From NCBI RefSeq assembly GCF_014842925.1, contig NZ_JACYXJ010000006.1, forward strand, positions 434,001 to 498,000: a stretch of DNA of 64,000 nucleotides, read 5' to 3'. The notes under the pieces were generated by a model, which saw nothing but the letters and a program-made list of their open reading frames with translations, was not told the DNA's origin and ran no database searches. Numbering within the stretch: the first letter of the stretch is position 1; every line of letters starts with the position of its first letter. Shown one piece after another: positions 24,665 to 33,587 of the stretch. Both the position numbers and the translations under genes were made by a program. Source of the DNA: Roseibium polysiphoniae. GTDB lineage: Bacteria; Pseudomonadota; Alphaproteobacteria; Rhizobiales; Stappiaceae.

Positions 24665-25867
24665 CTATGCCGTTGCCTTTTCCGGGGCCTGGCTGGTATC
24701 GACCGGCGCAGGCCTATGGACCCGTATCGGCTGACGAATACCTGCAACATGATTGTACTGATCGAGGCGCCGGATGGTTGTTCCGGTCAACTGGTGTCCT
24801 CTTGAGAGCACCAGTTCGTGCGTGCCTTCAGTCAGAATGTCGTCGACCAACTCGTCGCCGGGCTTCAGAGCCCTGATGTAGCAGAGCGTAATCTCGCGCT
24901 CATCTACACCTAGGGCTTCGCTCAACAGGCAGGCCCGCGCGACCTTGAGAAGATCGGGGTCGTACTGACGATGGTTGATACCAAGCGCCTCGAACGCGGC
25001 AGCGTCGACCCCGTTTTCAGGGCTCGCATACCACAAGTCGGTCAGCAGCTTCAGGATCCTGGCGGTCAGCGGAATGTCCTTGCCAGTCGGACCGTCTTCC
25101 GGGAAACCTGATCCGTCATAACCACGGCCGGAAAGGTAGAGAACTTCGGCCACTTTCTCCAACTGCGGAATGTTCTTCAAGAGATCTCGCGTCTGGGCCG
25201 GAGCACCCGCCAGAATTTCCCGCTGGGACTCCGTCAGCGTCTTGGCAGCGCGGTACCGAGACAAGATCTCCTTCGGAAGCAAGGCTTCCCCAAGGGGCGA
25301 AAACATGATCGCCATCTCGAGTTCCCAGGTCTTTTTCATCTCAAGCACCTTTGCCAGCTTGAGAGCCTGAGGCCGCATGACAGAGGTCCGGCGAAACGCC
25401 TCGGAATGAAACAGCGACAGCATGTCGATCAGAAGTTTGACCGAGCCGGAAAGGGTTTTTTCAAGCAGCGTGCGCTCAAAGACCATCCGCGAATGGTGCG
25501 CGACACTTGCTTCAATTGCAGAAGACAGCTCCTGTGGCGAACAGGGCTTGGACAGGAACATGAAAACGCCTGCCTCGTTCACAGCCTGCTTGAACACTTC
25601 GACCGAGTTCTGCGCCGTCAACATGACGCGCGTCGCCAGGGGCACATAGGTCTCTGAGGCCTTGAGAAAGCCGGAACCGCCGCGCCCTGGAAGATTGGCG
25701 CAGGAAACGATGACGGAGACGCCATGATTTTCCTTGATCCACTTCAGGGCTTCTTCGGATTCATCAAAGGTCTTCACCCTGTACTGGCCAGCAAACAAAC
25801 GTTCGAAGGCGTCCAGAACCTTCAGGTCGCCATCAGCCACTACAATCTGATTTACGTTTGCCACCAT
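24665..25867 (-). CDS. Degenerate receiver + HD-GYP-like protein
   Basis: 400 residues from ATG 25867 (GGAGG 5 nt upstream). Residues ~1-120 form a CheY-like receiver: acidic pocket ADGD and conserved Lys in FLSKPCS. The phosphorylatable Asp is missing; the site reads SCANLPG, with Cys in its place. Residues ~140-330 resemble an HD-GYP domain (GRGYDGSGFP, PLTARILKL). The N-terminal His and the HD pair are lost (SVMRPQALKLA, then IMFSPLGEALLP). It therefore probably lacks phosphodiesterase activity and may act by binding. The C-terminal ~80 residues are of unknown type. Confidence 0.8.
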   Translation of the reverse strand: MVANVNQIVVADGDLKVLDAFERLFAGQYRVKTFDESEEALKWIKENHGVSVIVSCANLPGRGGSGFLKASETYVPLATRVMLTAQNSVEVFKQAVNEAGVFMFLSKPCSPQELSSAIEASVAHHSRMVFERTLLEKTLSGSVKLLIDMLSLFHSEAFRRTSVMRPQALKLAKVLEMKKTWELEMAIMFSPLGEALLPKEILSRYRAAKTLTESQREILAGAPAQTRDLLKNIPQLEKVAEVLYLSGRGYDGSGFPEDGPTGKDIPLTARILKLLTDLWYASPENGVDAAAFEALGINHRQYDPDLLKVARACLLSEALGVDEREITLCYIRALKPGDELVDDILTEGTHELVLSRGHQLTGTTIRRLDQYNHVAGIRQPIRVHRPAPVDTSQAPEKATA

Positions 25868-26095
25868 CACTGCCTCCAATTCCCGCAGTATCTCCAAGTA
25901 TCAACTGAGAACTCACTCAACCAAAACACTTCGACGATGCATACAACTCCCCCAGCAACATAAAATTGAACAGAAAATCCCTAACAATTCACCACATCTC
26001 ATTGATGCAGTTTACTTATTCTCGGTAATATTTACGATACGAATTCACATCGCCGCACCGCTTTTCATCCGCACAAATTTGCTTATAAGACCTCC

Positions 26096-27322
26096 ATGCA
26101 TGATGTTTTGATTGTCGGCGCAGGCCCTGCCGGGCTGATCGCCGCCGACCGGTTGTCCTCGTCAGGCCTGAATGTAGCGGTGGTCGACCGCATGCCCTCG
26201 CCTGCCCGCAAGTTCCTGATGGCAGGCCGCGGGGGACTTAACCTGACCCATAGCGAAGAGCAGTCGGCTTTTCTGACGCGGTACCGCGAGGCTGAACCGT
26301 TTCTCGCCCCACTCATCAACAAGTTCACACCTGAGAACTTGCGGCAGTGGTGCCTTGATCTCGGTCAGGAGACATTTAAAGGATCAAGCGGGCGTATCTT
26401 CCCCAAGGCAATGAAAGCCTCGCCGCTCTTGCGCGCGCTGCTGTCGCGCCTCGCTGAGCGTGGCATCACACTTCAGACCAGGTTGACCTGGACGGGATTT
26501 GGCGAGGAAGACACGCTCACCTTCGAGGATCCGGATGGGAGAGAGGTCAAACTCAAGGCGCGGGCGAGCCTCCTGGCTCTTGGCGGCGCAAGTTGGCCAA
26601 GACTTGGTTCTGATGGCAGCTGGGTGTCGAACCTCCATCACCAGGGTGTGGAGGTCAACGCCTTGCGTCCAGCGAACTGCGGCTTTGAGATTGCCTGGAG
26701 TGACTTGCTGAAGAAACGGTTTGCCGGAACGCCGCTGAAACCCCTCACAGTCACGTCGGGGACGGAGCGTACAAGGGGTGAAGCAATTCTTTCCGAAAGA
26801 GGCCTTGAGGGCGGTGCCATCTATGCGCTCTCTTCATCGGTCCGGCGCGAAATCGAACTATCTGGCAAGGCGACCCTCCTGCTCGACCTGCGACCTGACA
26901 TCGCGATCGAAAAGCTCACCAGCCGGCTGAGCGCAAATCGCGGCAAGCAATCTGTCAGCACCTTTCTGCGCAAGGCCGGCGGCCTGTCACCGGTCCAGAT
27001 ATCTCTCCTGCGCGAGGTGGGCCCGCTGCCAGAGACACCCCAAGCGTTGGCCGAAAGGATCAAGCAAACGCCGTTGACGGCGACAGCGCCCTATCCCATC
27101 GACCGGGCGATTTCATCGGCGGGAGGAATTGCTCTGACTGAAATTGATGACCAGCTGATGCTCAAGAAGCTGTCGGGTGTCTTTGTCGCTGGCGAGATGG
27201 TGGACTGGGAGGCTCCAACCGGCGGATATCTCCTGCAGGCCTGCTTTGCGACCGGAGTTGCGGCCGCAGAGGGCATTGCGAACTATCTCAATGAGACCAA
27301 CGACCGAGAGCAACCTTCATGA
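26096..27322 (+). CDS. HI0933-like NAD(P)/FAD flavoprotein (TIGR03862-type)
   Basis: 408 residues. The N-terminal FAD-binding Rossmann motif DVLIVGAGPAGLIAADRL is followed by FLMAGRGGLNLTHSE, characteristic of the BaiN/HI0933 family. The C-terminal GVFVAGEMVDWEAPTGGYLLQACFATG closes the FAD site. The protein is cytoplasmic; the reaction is unproven. The stop overlaps the yaiI start (ATGA), so the two are co-translated. A second family member lies at 60666-61844; the two differ enough to be distinct subfamilies. Confidence 0.88.
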   Translation: MHDVLIVGAGPAGLIAADRLSSSGLNVAVVDRMPSPARKFLMAGRGGLNLTHSEEQSAFLTRYREAEPFLAPLINKFTPENLRQWCLDLGQETFKGSSGRIFPKAMKASPLLRALLSRLAERGITLQTRLTWTGFGEEDTLTFEDPDGREVKLKARASLLALGGASWPRLGSDGSWVSNLHHQGVEVNALRPANCGFEIAWSDLLKKRFAGTPLKPLTVTSGTERTRGEAILSERGLEGGAIYALSSSVRREIELSGKATLLLDLRPDIAIEKLTSRLSANRGKQSVSTFLRKAGGLSPVQISLLREVGPLPETPQALAERIKQTPLTATAPYPIDRAISSAGGIALTEIDDQLMLKKLSGVFVAGEMVDWEAPTGGYLLQACFATGVAAAEGIANYLNETNDREQPS

Positions 27323-27777
27323 CCATTCTCTACGTCGATGCAGATGCCTGTCCGGTCAAAGACGAAGCCATCAAGGTTGGTGAGCGGCACCGCGTCGAGA
27401 TCAAGATCGTCTCCAACAGCTGGATGCGGCTGCCGGAAAGCGATCTGGTGGAGAGAGTGGTTGTTCCCGAAGGACCGGACGTCGCCGACGACTGGATCGC
27501 CGAGCGAGCAACCACCGGCGATGTGGTTATTACAGCGGACGTCCCGCTTGCCTCGCGTTGCGTCAACACCGGCGCTCTGGTGATTTCTCCCAATGGCAAG
27601 CCGTTCCGCGAAGATGCCATGGGCATGCGACTGGCGATGCGAAACCTGAACACGCATCTGCGTGAAGTCGGAGAGATCCGGGAGAGCGGGCCCGGCTTCA
27701 CCAAGGCAGACCGCTCCCGCTTCCTTAACCAACTCGAGACACTGATGCGCGCCGCCAAGCGACAGTCCCAAGGTTAG
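27319..27777 (+). CDS. YaiI/YqxD family protein (UPF0178, DUF188)
   Basis: 152 residues. It has the family start TILYVDADACPVKDEAIKV with its acidic PIN-like site, VADDWIAE, DVVITADVPLASRCV and the C-terminal ADRSRFLNQLE. The family resembles PIN-domain nucleases; its cellular role is not established. It overlaps the upstream flavoprotein gene by 4 bp. Confidence 0.9.
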   Translation: MTILYVDADACPVKDEAIKVGERHRVEIKIVSNSWMRLPESDLVERVVVPEGPDVADDWIAERATTGDVVITADVPLASRCVNTGALVISPNGKPFREDAMGMRLAMRNLNTHLREVGEIRESGPGFTKADRSRFLNQLETLMRAAKRQSQG

Positions 27778-28271
27778 GCCCTTCGATTGCTCATATGGAG
27801 TCCGGACTGTCTCCCTGAGGACTGGTTTCATCTGAATCAAGTCTCAAGAAACCCATAAAATCCAGTCTTCAATTCAAGCAACCTTGGTAAGAGGCGGCAA
27901 AGCATCAATTCTATGTGAGACACGCCAAGCCTGTAGTCTGACGTCTTCCACACCTTGGGTAAATGTCTGTTTTTATTAATTTTCTTGAGAAACAGCAGAA
28001 TACTCGAAATGGTTTCCAAGCATTTCCAGACGCATCAATCGGCGAAACTATCGCTTGTATTCCCCAACGCAAGACCCTACGTTTCGCGCATCGGCAAGCG
28101 TTTTGCCGAACGGGACATGAAATAGACCTGGCGAAGAATTTGGTTTCGGTACACGGCTCATGGCGTGTGCTCTGAATTTCGAAGCTTTTCCGTTTCTAAC
28201 TGACTGCTCGTTTCAGCGCACTCCCTGAGCAATGTCCCAAGGGTGCGCACAACTTACGGAAAGGTTTCTCC
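27778..28271. other. Intergenic region and probable cspA leader
   Basis: 494 bp with no convincing gene; the AT-rich part up to 28050 holds only short ORFs. The stretch just before 28272 is probably a long cold-shock 5' leader, as is common for csp genes, ending in GGAAAGG 8 nt before the ATG. Confidence 0.55.
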
Positions 28272-28484
28272 ATGCGCGAGAACGGCACCATCAAATTCTT
28301 TAACTACGACCGTGGCTTCGGCTTTATCACTCCGGAAGACGGTGGCAAGGACGTGTTCGTCCACATCACTGCTTTCGAACAGGCTGGCATCCCGGCTCCG
28401 GAAGAAGGCGCGAAAGTCACTTTCGTTGCTGAAGACGACCGTCGTGGTCGTGGCAAGCAGGCTGCACAGCTCGAAATGGCCTAA
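28272..28484 (+). CDS. CspA-family cold-shock protein
   Basis: 70 residues, one cold-shock domain. RNP1 is FGFI within RGFGFITPEDG and RNP2 is DVFVHI. It binds single-stranded RNA/DNA and acts as an RNA chaperone. A Shine-Dalgarno GGAAAGG precedes it and a strong terminator follows 37 bp after the stop, so it is monocistronic. Confidence 0.95.
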   Translation: MRENGTIKFFNYDRGFGFITPEDGGKDVFVHITAFEQAGIPAPEEGAKVTFVAEDDRRGRGKQAAQLEMA

Positions 28485-28521
28485 TGGCCATTCGCTGAAC
28501 TCTGCTTAAAGAGTTTATGGA

Positions 28522-28549
28522 AACGCCGGCGATTTCGTCGGCGTTTTTT
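28522..28549 (+). terminator. Intrinsic terminator of the cold-shock gene
   Basis: Stem AACGCCG / CGGCGTT around a GC-rich loop followed by TTTTT. It lies between cspA and the convergent RpiR gene and may serve both. Confidence 0.85.
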
Positions 28550-28569
28550 GTTTGAGCCGCCGACCGACG

Positions 28570-29436
28570 CTACAAGCGGTGCTCGCCATCATTTTCCGGA
28601 TCATGAGCGTTGCGCAGATCTTCCAGAGCCTGCATGCGCTGCTGACTGCGTTCGGCGTTTTCACGAGTCACGCCAGCGATCAACACCTCCGCGATCGCCA
28701 TGAGCGCCGCGCTGGAGTCCCAGGGCGAAGGAACGGCAACGCGAGCTGGCAGCACAAAGCTTGCGATTTTTCCGATCGGTGACATCCAGCTGTCGGTGAT
28801 CAGCGTCACCGTTGCGCCCTGTTTGGCCGCCGCCTCCGCAAAGCGGATGATCTCGTTTTGGTAACGCCGGATATCAAAGACGACAATCACATCCTTCGGC
28901 CCGATGCCGATGAGCTGGTCCAGCCAGTTGCCTTGCTGCCCGGCGACATGATTGACGTTGGGCCGGACGATCCGAAGGTGCGCCGCCATGTAACGGGCAA
29001 GGGCATCGGTAAATCGCCCGCCAATCATGTGCAGGGTCTTTTTCTCATCGGCCAGCAGCTTGATCATGCCAGCCAGTTCTCCCTTTGGAAGATGCTCGAA
29101 AGTCTCGCGGACGTTTTCAACGAGCTGCTCAACCAGTGGATCGTCACTCTGGGCAGGACCTGACTCCATTGCTGAGCTGCGCGCCAAGGGCGTGTTCAGC
29201 TGGTTCTCGAGCTCCTGCCGCAAACGCTTTTGAAAGTCCGCAAACCCTGGAAATCCAAGCCGCCCTACGAACCGCAGGATCGTCGGCGAGCTTACGCCAG
29301 CAGCATCAGCAAACTGGGCCACGGTTCCCAGCCCTTGCATGGGATAATTCGCCAAGAGCGCATGGGCTGCCTTGCGCTCGGTGGCGGTGAATTCGTCAAG
29401 CCGGTCGTGTATTTCCTCCAGAAGCGGCCGTTCCAT
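28570..29436 (-). CDS. RpiR/MurR-family regulator
   Basis: 288 residues from ATG 29436 (AAAGGGC upstream); ATGs at 29454 and 29511 are alternatives. The N-terminal HTH_6 domain shows FTATERKAAHALLAN and VAQFADAAGVSSPTILRFVGRLG. A SIS sugar-phosphate-type domain lies at ~120-260 (LHMIGGRFTDALARYMA). It is divergent from the amidohydrolase-TRAP-GS-dehydrogenase operon and should control it. Two TGTA-N8-TACA repeats lie in the 175-bp gap. The SIS domain suggests a phosphorylated ligand, but none can be named. Confidence 0.9.
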   Translation of the reverse strand: MERPLLEEIHDRLDEFTATERKAAHALLANYPMQGLGTVAQFADAAGVSSPTILRFVGRLGFPGFADFQKRLRQELENQLNTPLARSSAMESGPAQSDDPLVEQLVENVRETFEHLPKGELAGMIKLLADEKKTLHMIGGRFTDALARYMAAHLRIVRPNVNHVAGQQGNWLDQLIGIGPKDVIVVFDIRRYQNEIIRFAEAAAKQGATVTLITDSWMSPIGKIASFVLPARVAVPSPWDSSAALMAIAEVLIAGVTRENAERSQQRMQALEDLRNAHDPENDGEHRL

Positions 29437-29517
29437 GATTTGCCCTTTCTGCATGCGGGTCCGCTCAGAATTTACCCATCCGGCACCACGATTTGTGTTT
29501 GACTTGATCACTCAAAA

Positions 29518-29572
29518 TGTATCAAATCATACAAAATCTGATCGTTAGCGCAATTCTGTAATAAAAAATACA
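29518..29572. promoter_or_regulatory. Two TGTA-N8-TACA repeats, probable RpiR operator
   Basis: TGTATCAAATCATACA at 29518-29533 and TGTAATAAAAAATACA at 29557-29572. They share the same 16-bp architecture and lie 39 bp apart, about four helical turns. They sit between the divergent RpiR regulator and the amidohydrolase gene. Confidence 0.55.
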
Positions 29573-29611
29573 AACGTTAACGGCGGCGCACCAGCGCAAG
29601 GGGACAGGCTG

Positions 29612-30385
29612 ATGACCATCGGCATGCCGGCAAATGAAACGTTCGAGCCGGTTACGATTGTGAATGAAGAGGGGAGCGGGCCATTTGTGTTGGTTTGCGA
29701 CCACGCGAGCAATTTTATGCCGGAATGCTACGGCCACCTCGGCTTGTCGTCTGAAGCCCTTCAGGCACATATTTCCTGGGATCCGGGCGCGCTTGGAGTC
29801 TCATTGCAGCTATCCAAACTTCTGGACGCACCACTCATCTATTCGAATGTCTCGCGCCTCATCATCGACTGCAATCGTGAAACAGTGGCCCCGGATCTTA
29901 TTCCGTGCCGCAGTGAGTTGACGGACATCCCCGGCAATGCGGACCTTGACGCAGATGAGCGCGAGCGGCGAATTGCGCTCTCTCACAAACCCTTTCACGA
30001 CACCATCGACCGGCTCATCGACGCGCGCCAGTCAAAGGGTGCTTCGAGCGCACTTGTGTCGGTCCACAGCTACACGCCCATCTACAAGGGCGAAACACGC
30101 CCCTGGGAAATCGGCCTGATTTATGGCGATGACGCCAGCTTGGCAAAACCTGCGCTGCAGCTTCTGAAAAACCGCACCTCCTACACTGTTGGCGACAACG
30201 AGCCCTATTCGCCGGCGGACGGTGTCTATTACACCCTGCAACGCCACGGCGAGGCGCGCGGATTGGTTCCGCTGATGATCGAGATCCGCAACGACGAGAT
30301 CGCGACGCCGGATGCGGAGGCCGCATGGGCCGCGACCCTGGCGCCGATCCTGAAGGACGCGCTGGCACAGGCGGGAGGCAAATGA
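29612..30385 (+). CDS. N-formylglutamate amidohydrolase-family hydrolase
   Basis: 257 residues. Family motifs are VLVCDHASN at the N-terminus, NVSRLIIDCNR, SVHSYTPIYKG and LMIEIRNDEI, which carry the His/Glu metal ligands of FGases. Known members split N-formylglutamate to formate and glutamate in His breakdown. No hut genes are nearby. It heads an operon with a TRAP transporter, a GS-like ligase and two dehydrogenases, so it may instead hydrolyse a gamma-glutamyl amide (inference). It overlaps the next gene by 4 bp (ATGA). Confidence 0.88.
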   Translation: MTIGMPANETFEPVTIVNEEGSGPFVLVCDHASNFMPECYGHLGLSSEALQAHISWDPGALGVSLQLSKLLDAPLIYSNVSRLIIDCNRETVAPDLIPCRSELTDIPGNADLDADERERRIALSHKPFHDTIDRLIDARQSKGASSALVSVHSYTPIYKGETRPWEIGLIYGDDASLAKPALQLLKNRTSYTVGDNEPYSPADGVYYTLQRHGEARGLVPLMIEIRNDEIATPDAEAAWAATLAPILKDALAQAGGK

Positions 30386-30981
30386 TGCGCAAGGCGGCCT
30401 GCCTCTATGTGAAATACGTCGATGCCTTCAACGGTGGGCTCGGCCGGATCATGATGTGGGGCATCTTCGTGATGGCCGGCATTCTGCTCTGGTCCTCCAT
30501 TTCCAAGACCTTCTTCAACCCGTCCCTCTGGACTCTGGAAATCGCTCAGTTCGCGATGGTCGCCTATTACGTTCTGGGCGGTCCCTACTCGATCCAGATG
30601 GGGGCCAATGTGCGGATGGACCTGTTCTACGCAGACTGGCCACCGAAGAAAAAAGCCTGGTTCGATGCATTCACGGTTCTGCTCTTGATGTTCTACATCG
30701 GAGTGCTCCTGCACGGTGCCCTGAACTCGACCGCCTATTCGCTCGGCTATTTCGGCAAGGAGCCGCTCGTCTTTTATTGGGATCTGATTATGGCGTTCGT
30801 CACCGGTGGTCCGAGCGCGGCGACTGAAGTGATGGGCTACATTGAACGCAGCCCCACCGCCTGGCGGCCCTACCTCTGGCCGGTCAAGGTCGTCATGCTC
30901 CTCGGATTTTTCCTCATGCTTCTGCAGGCCGTTTCCGAGCTTTTCAAAGACATCGCTCGCATCCAGGGAGAGACGATCTGA
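30382..30981 (+). CDS. TRAP transporter small permease (DctQ-type)
   Basis: 199 residues from ATG 30382, four nt overlapping the amidohydrolase stop, with GGGAGG 5 nt upstream. Four transmembrane segments: MWGIFVMAGILLWSSI, FAMVAYYVLGGPY, the AFTVLLLMFYIGVLLH region, and VMLLGFFLMLLQAV near the end. This is the four-helix small subunit of a sodium-driven TRAP importer. It overlaps dctM by one base (TGATG), so the stoichiometry is coupled. Confidence 0.9.
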   Translation: MMRKAACLYVKYVDAFNGGLGRIMMWGIFVMAGILLWSSISKTFFNPSLWTLEIAQFAMVAYYVLGGPYSIQMGANVRMDLFYADWPPKKKAWFDAFTVLLLMFYIGVLLHGALNSTAYSLGYFGKEPLVFYWDLIMAFVTGGPSAATEVMGYIERSPTAWRPYLWPVKVVMLLGFFLMLLQAVSELFKDIARIQGETI

Positions 30982-32321
30982 TGTCTTATGAGATGATCGC
31001 CCTTCTCATGTTCTCGTCGATGATGTTGATGCTGCTGACGGGTCAGCGTGTCTTCGGCGCCATCGGCGGTATTGCAGCCATTGCGGCTATCGCCCTTTGG
31101 GGCACCGGCGGCGGCGACATTCCGTTCTCGGCCGCTATGAAGCTGATGAAGTGGTATCCGCTTCTGACGCTGCCGATGTTCATCTTCATGGGCTACATCC
31201 TGTCGGAAACGAAAATCGCCGACGACCTCTACAAGATGTTCCATGTCTGGATGGGACCGCTGAACGGTGGACTTGCCATTGGCACGATCTTCCTGATGGT
31301 GCTCGTCTCTGCGATGAACGGGCTGTCGGTTGCCGGCATGGCTATCGGCGCAACCATCGCCCTGCCGGAGCTTTTGAAGCGCGGCTATGACAAGCGCATG
31401 GTGACAGGTGTCATTCAGGCAGGGTCATCCCTTGGCATTCTGGTGCCCCCCTCGGTCGTTCTCGTGCTCTATGCGATGATCGCCCGCGCTCCGGTCGGCC
31501 AGCTTTGGCTCGCAGGCATCATTCCCGGTCTGATGATGGCGGCCTTCTTCGTCATCTACATTGCTGTCCGCTGCAAATTCCAGCCGCATCTGGGCCCAGC
31601 TCTGCCCAAGGAAGAACGCCAGGTCGACGCGGCGGAGAAATACCGCTTGCTGCTTTCCGGCATTCTGCCTGTCGCGATTTTCGCAGCGATGATGGTGCCG
31701 TTTGTCATGGGCAAGACGAGCCTTGTGGAAAGCTCCGCCATCGGCGCGCTGACCGCACTGGTTGCCTCCATCGTCAAGCGCCGCATGACACTTCCGATCC
31801 TGGTGACCTGTCTGAAGCAGACGCTTGGTATCTCCTGCATGTTCATGTGGATCATTCTTGCCGCCCTCGGATTTGGGGCGGTGTTCGACGGTCTTGGTGC
31901 GGTCAAGGCAATCGAGAGCCTCTTTACCGAGCAATTGGGCCTGAGTCCCTGGATGATCCTGATCCTGATGCAGATCTCTTTTCTTGTGATGGGGACCTTC
32001 CTGGATGACACGGCCATGCTCGTCATCGTGGCGCCACTCTACGTTCCGCTGGTCGGCACGCTGGATCTCGGCATGCCGCGAAATGAAGTCTTGATCTGGT
32101 ACGGCGTGCTCTACACGATCACGACGCAGATCGCCTATATGACGCCGCCTTTCGGCTACAACCTCTTCCTGATGCGCGCGATGGCGCCGAAGGAAATCAC
32201 CATGCGCGACATCTATGCCTCGATCACTCCGTTCGTGCTGGTGATGGTGACCGCCCTGGCGATCGTCATGACGTTTCCGCAAATCGCCCTGTGGCTTCCT
32301 GACTACGTCTACGGACGGTAA
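30981..32321 (+). CDS. TRAP transporter large permease (DctM-type)
   Basis: 446 residues, about 12 hydrophobic segments, full family length. Typical DctM signatures are GSSLGILVPPSVVLVLYAMI, VMGTFLDDTAMLVIVAPLYVP and TPPFGYNLFLMRAMAPKE. It forms the sodium/substrate transport channel with DctQ. The gene is followed by 123 bp without a gene before dctP. Confidence 0.93.
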   Translation: MSYEMIALLMFSSMMLMLLTGQRVFGAIGGIAAIAAIALWGTGGGDIPFSAAMKLMKWYPLLTLPMFIFMGYILSETKIADDLYKMFHVWMGPLNGGLAIGTIFLMVLVSAMNGLSVAGMAIGATIALPELLKRGYDKRMVTGVIQAGSSLGILVPPSVVLVLYAMIARAPVGQLWLAGIIPGLMMAAFFVIYIAVRCKFQPHLGPALPKEERQVDAAEKYRLLLSGILPVAIFAAMMVPFVMGKTSLVESSAIGALTALVASIVKRRMTLPILVTCLKQTLGISCMFMWIILAALGFGAVFDGLGAVKAIESLFTEQLGLSPWMILILMQISFLVMGTFLDDTAMLVIVAPLYVPLVGTLDLGMPRNEVLIWYGVLYTITTQIAYMTPPFGYNLFLMRAMAPKEITMRDIYASITPFVLVMVTALAIVMTFPQIALWLPDYVYGR

Positions 32322-32444
32322 GGGGACCAATTGCGGAAACGACTAACCGGGAGACAGCAGGGTTGGAATTTGGTGTTCTAACAAAAACGGCAAAAAGGCA
32401 TGGAACACCACGGACTGTAATCACTCTAAAGGGGAGTATTAGAC

Positions 32445-33494
32445 ATGACCAACAGACGTGACTTTCTAAAGAAGGCTGGTGTCGGCACTGTTGCCGCCGC
32501 TGGTGCCACCACTCTCGCAGCTCCGGCTGTCATGGGCCAGGCTCCAATCAAGTGGCGCATGCAGACCTATGCCGGTCCGGCTCTGGCCGAACACGTGGTA
32601 AAACCTGCCATTGACGCCTTCAACAAGGCCGCCAACGGCGAAATGGTGATCGAACTCTACACCGCCGACCAGCTGGTCCCGACCGGTGAGTTGTTCCGCG
32701 CAATGCAGAGCGGCACCATCGATGCGGTTCAGTCCGATGACGACTCCATGGCATCTCCGACCGAAGTCACCGTCTTCGGTGGCTACTTCCCGTTTGCATC
32801 CCGCTATTCCCTGGATGTGCCGGTTCTCTTCAACCAGTATGGCCTGAACGAGATCTGGGATGCGGAATACTCCAAGGTTGGTGTGAAGCACCTTTCCGCC
32901 GGCTCCTGGGATCCGTGCCACTTCGCCACCAAGGACCCGATCCGCTCGCTGGCAGACCTGAAAGGCAAGCGCGTCTTCACGTTCCCGACCGCTGGCCGTT
33001 TCATGAGCCAGTTCGGCGTCGTTCCCGTCACCCTGCCTTGGGAAGACATTGAAGTCGCCGTTCAGACCGGCGAACTCGACGGCATTGCCTGGTCGGGCAT
33101 CACCGAGGATTACACAGTTGGTTGGGCAGATGTGACCAACTACTTCCTGACCAACAACATCTCCGGTGCATGGGCAGGTTCCTTCTTCGCCAACCAGGAA
33201 CGCTGGAACGAGCTTCCAGATCACCTGAAAACGCTCCTGCAGCTCGCAATGGACAGCTCGCACTACTATCGCCAGTGGTGGTACTGGGGCGGTGAAGCCA
33301 GCCTTCGCGTTGAAGGCACCAAGATGGAACTGACCACGATTCCGGATGAAGAGTGGGCAACCGTCGAGGAAGCGGCCATCAAGTTCTGGGACGAAATCGC
33401 CGCTGAGTCCGAGACCAAGGCGAAGGTCGTCGAGATCTTCAAGAAGTACAACGCCGACATGCAGAAGGCTGGCCGTCCGTATCGCTACGGCTAA
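32445..33494 (+). CDS. TRAP substrate-binding protein (DctP family), Tat-exported
   Basis: 349 residues, start at 32445 with GGGGAG upstream. The N-terminus NRRDFLKKAGVGTVAAAG is a twin-arginine signal, so it folds before export. The DctP fold is visible: KWRMQT, LFRAMQSGTIDAVQ, RVFTFPTAGRF, and the conserved W in TGELDGIAWSGI. It captures the substrate for DctQM. The carboxylate-binding Arg typical of acid-binding members is not obvious at its usual place, leaving a non-acid ligand possible. A hairpin without a T-tract follows at 33515-33541. Confidence 0.9.
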   Translation: MTNRRDFLKKAGVGTVAAAGATTLAAPAVMGQAPIKWRMQTYAGPALAEHVVKPAIDAFNKAANGEMVIELYTADQLVPTGELFRAMQSGTIDAVQSDDDSMASPTEVTVFGGYFPFASRYSLDVPVLFNQYGLNEIWDAEYSKVGVKHLSAGSWDPCHFATKDPIRSLADLKGKRVFTFPTAGRFMSQFGVVPVTLPWEDIEVAVQTGELDGIAWSGITEDYTVGWADVTNYFLTNNISGAWAGSFFANQERWNELPDHLKTLLQLAMDSSHYYRQWWYWGGEASLRVEGTKMELTTIPDEEWATVEEAAIKFWDEIAAESETKAKVVEIFKKYNADMQKAGRPYRYG

Positions 33495-33514
33495 GCCCTG
33501 ACTTCAAGCATGAT

Positions 33515-33541
33515 CAGTCCGGGGACCTTGTTCCCGGACTG
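33515..33541 (+). other. mRNA hairpin after dctP
   Basis: 9-bp stem CAGTCCGGG / CCCGGACTG with a 9-nt loop and no T-tract. It lies 21 bp after the dctP stop, inside the operon. Such hairpins often protect the abundant binding-protein mRNA; that role is inferred. Confidence 0.5.
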
Positions 33542-33587
33542 AGTTCGTAAAGTTTCATATCGTCACGAACAACGGATTAGGTCCCAA

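Noticed and set aside
27837-28019. 60-codon minus-strand frame between yaiI and the cold-shock gene
   Set aside because: Short, AT-rich, no ribosome-binding site and no similarity; treated as intergenic.
31425-32330. 301-codon minus-strand frame opposite dctM
   Set aside because: His/Asp-rich antisense shadow of a hydrophobic permease.
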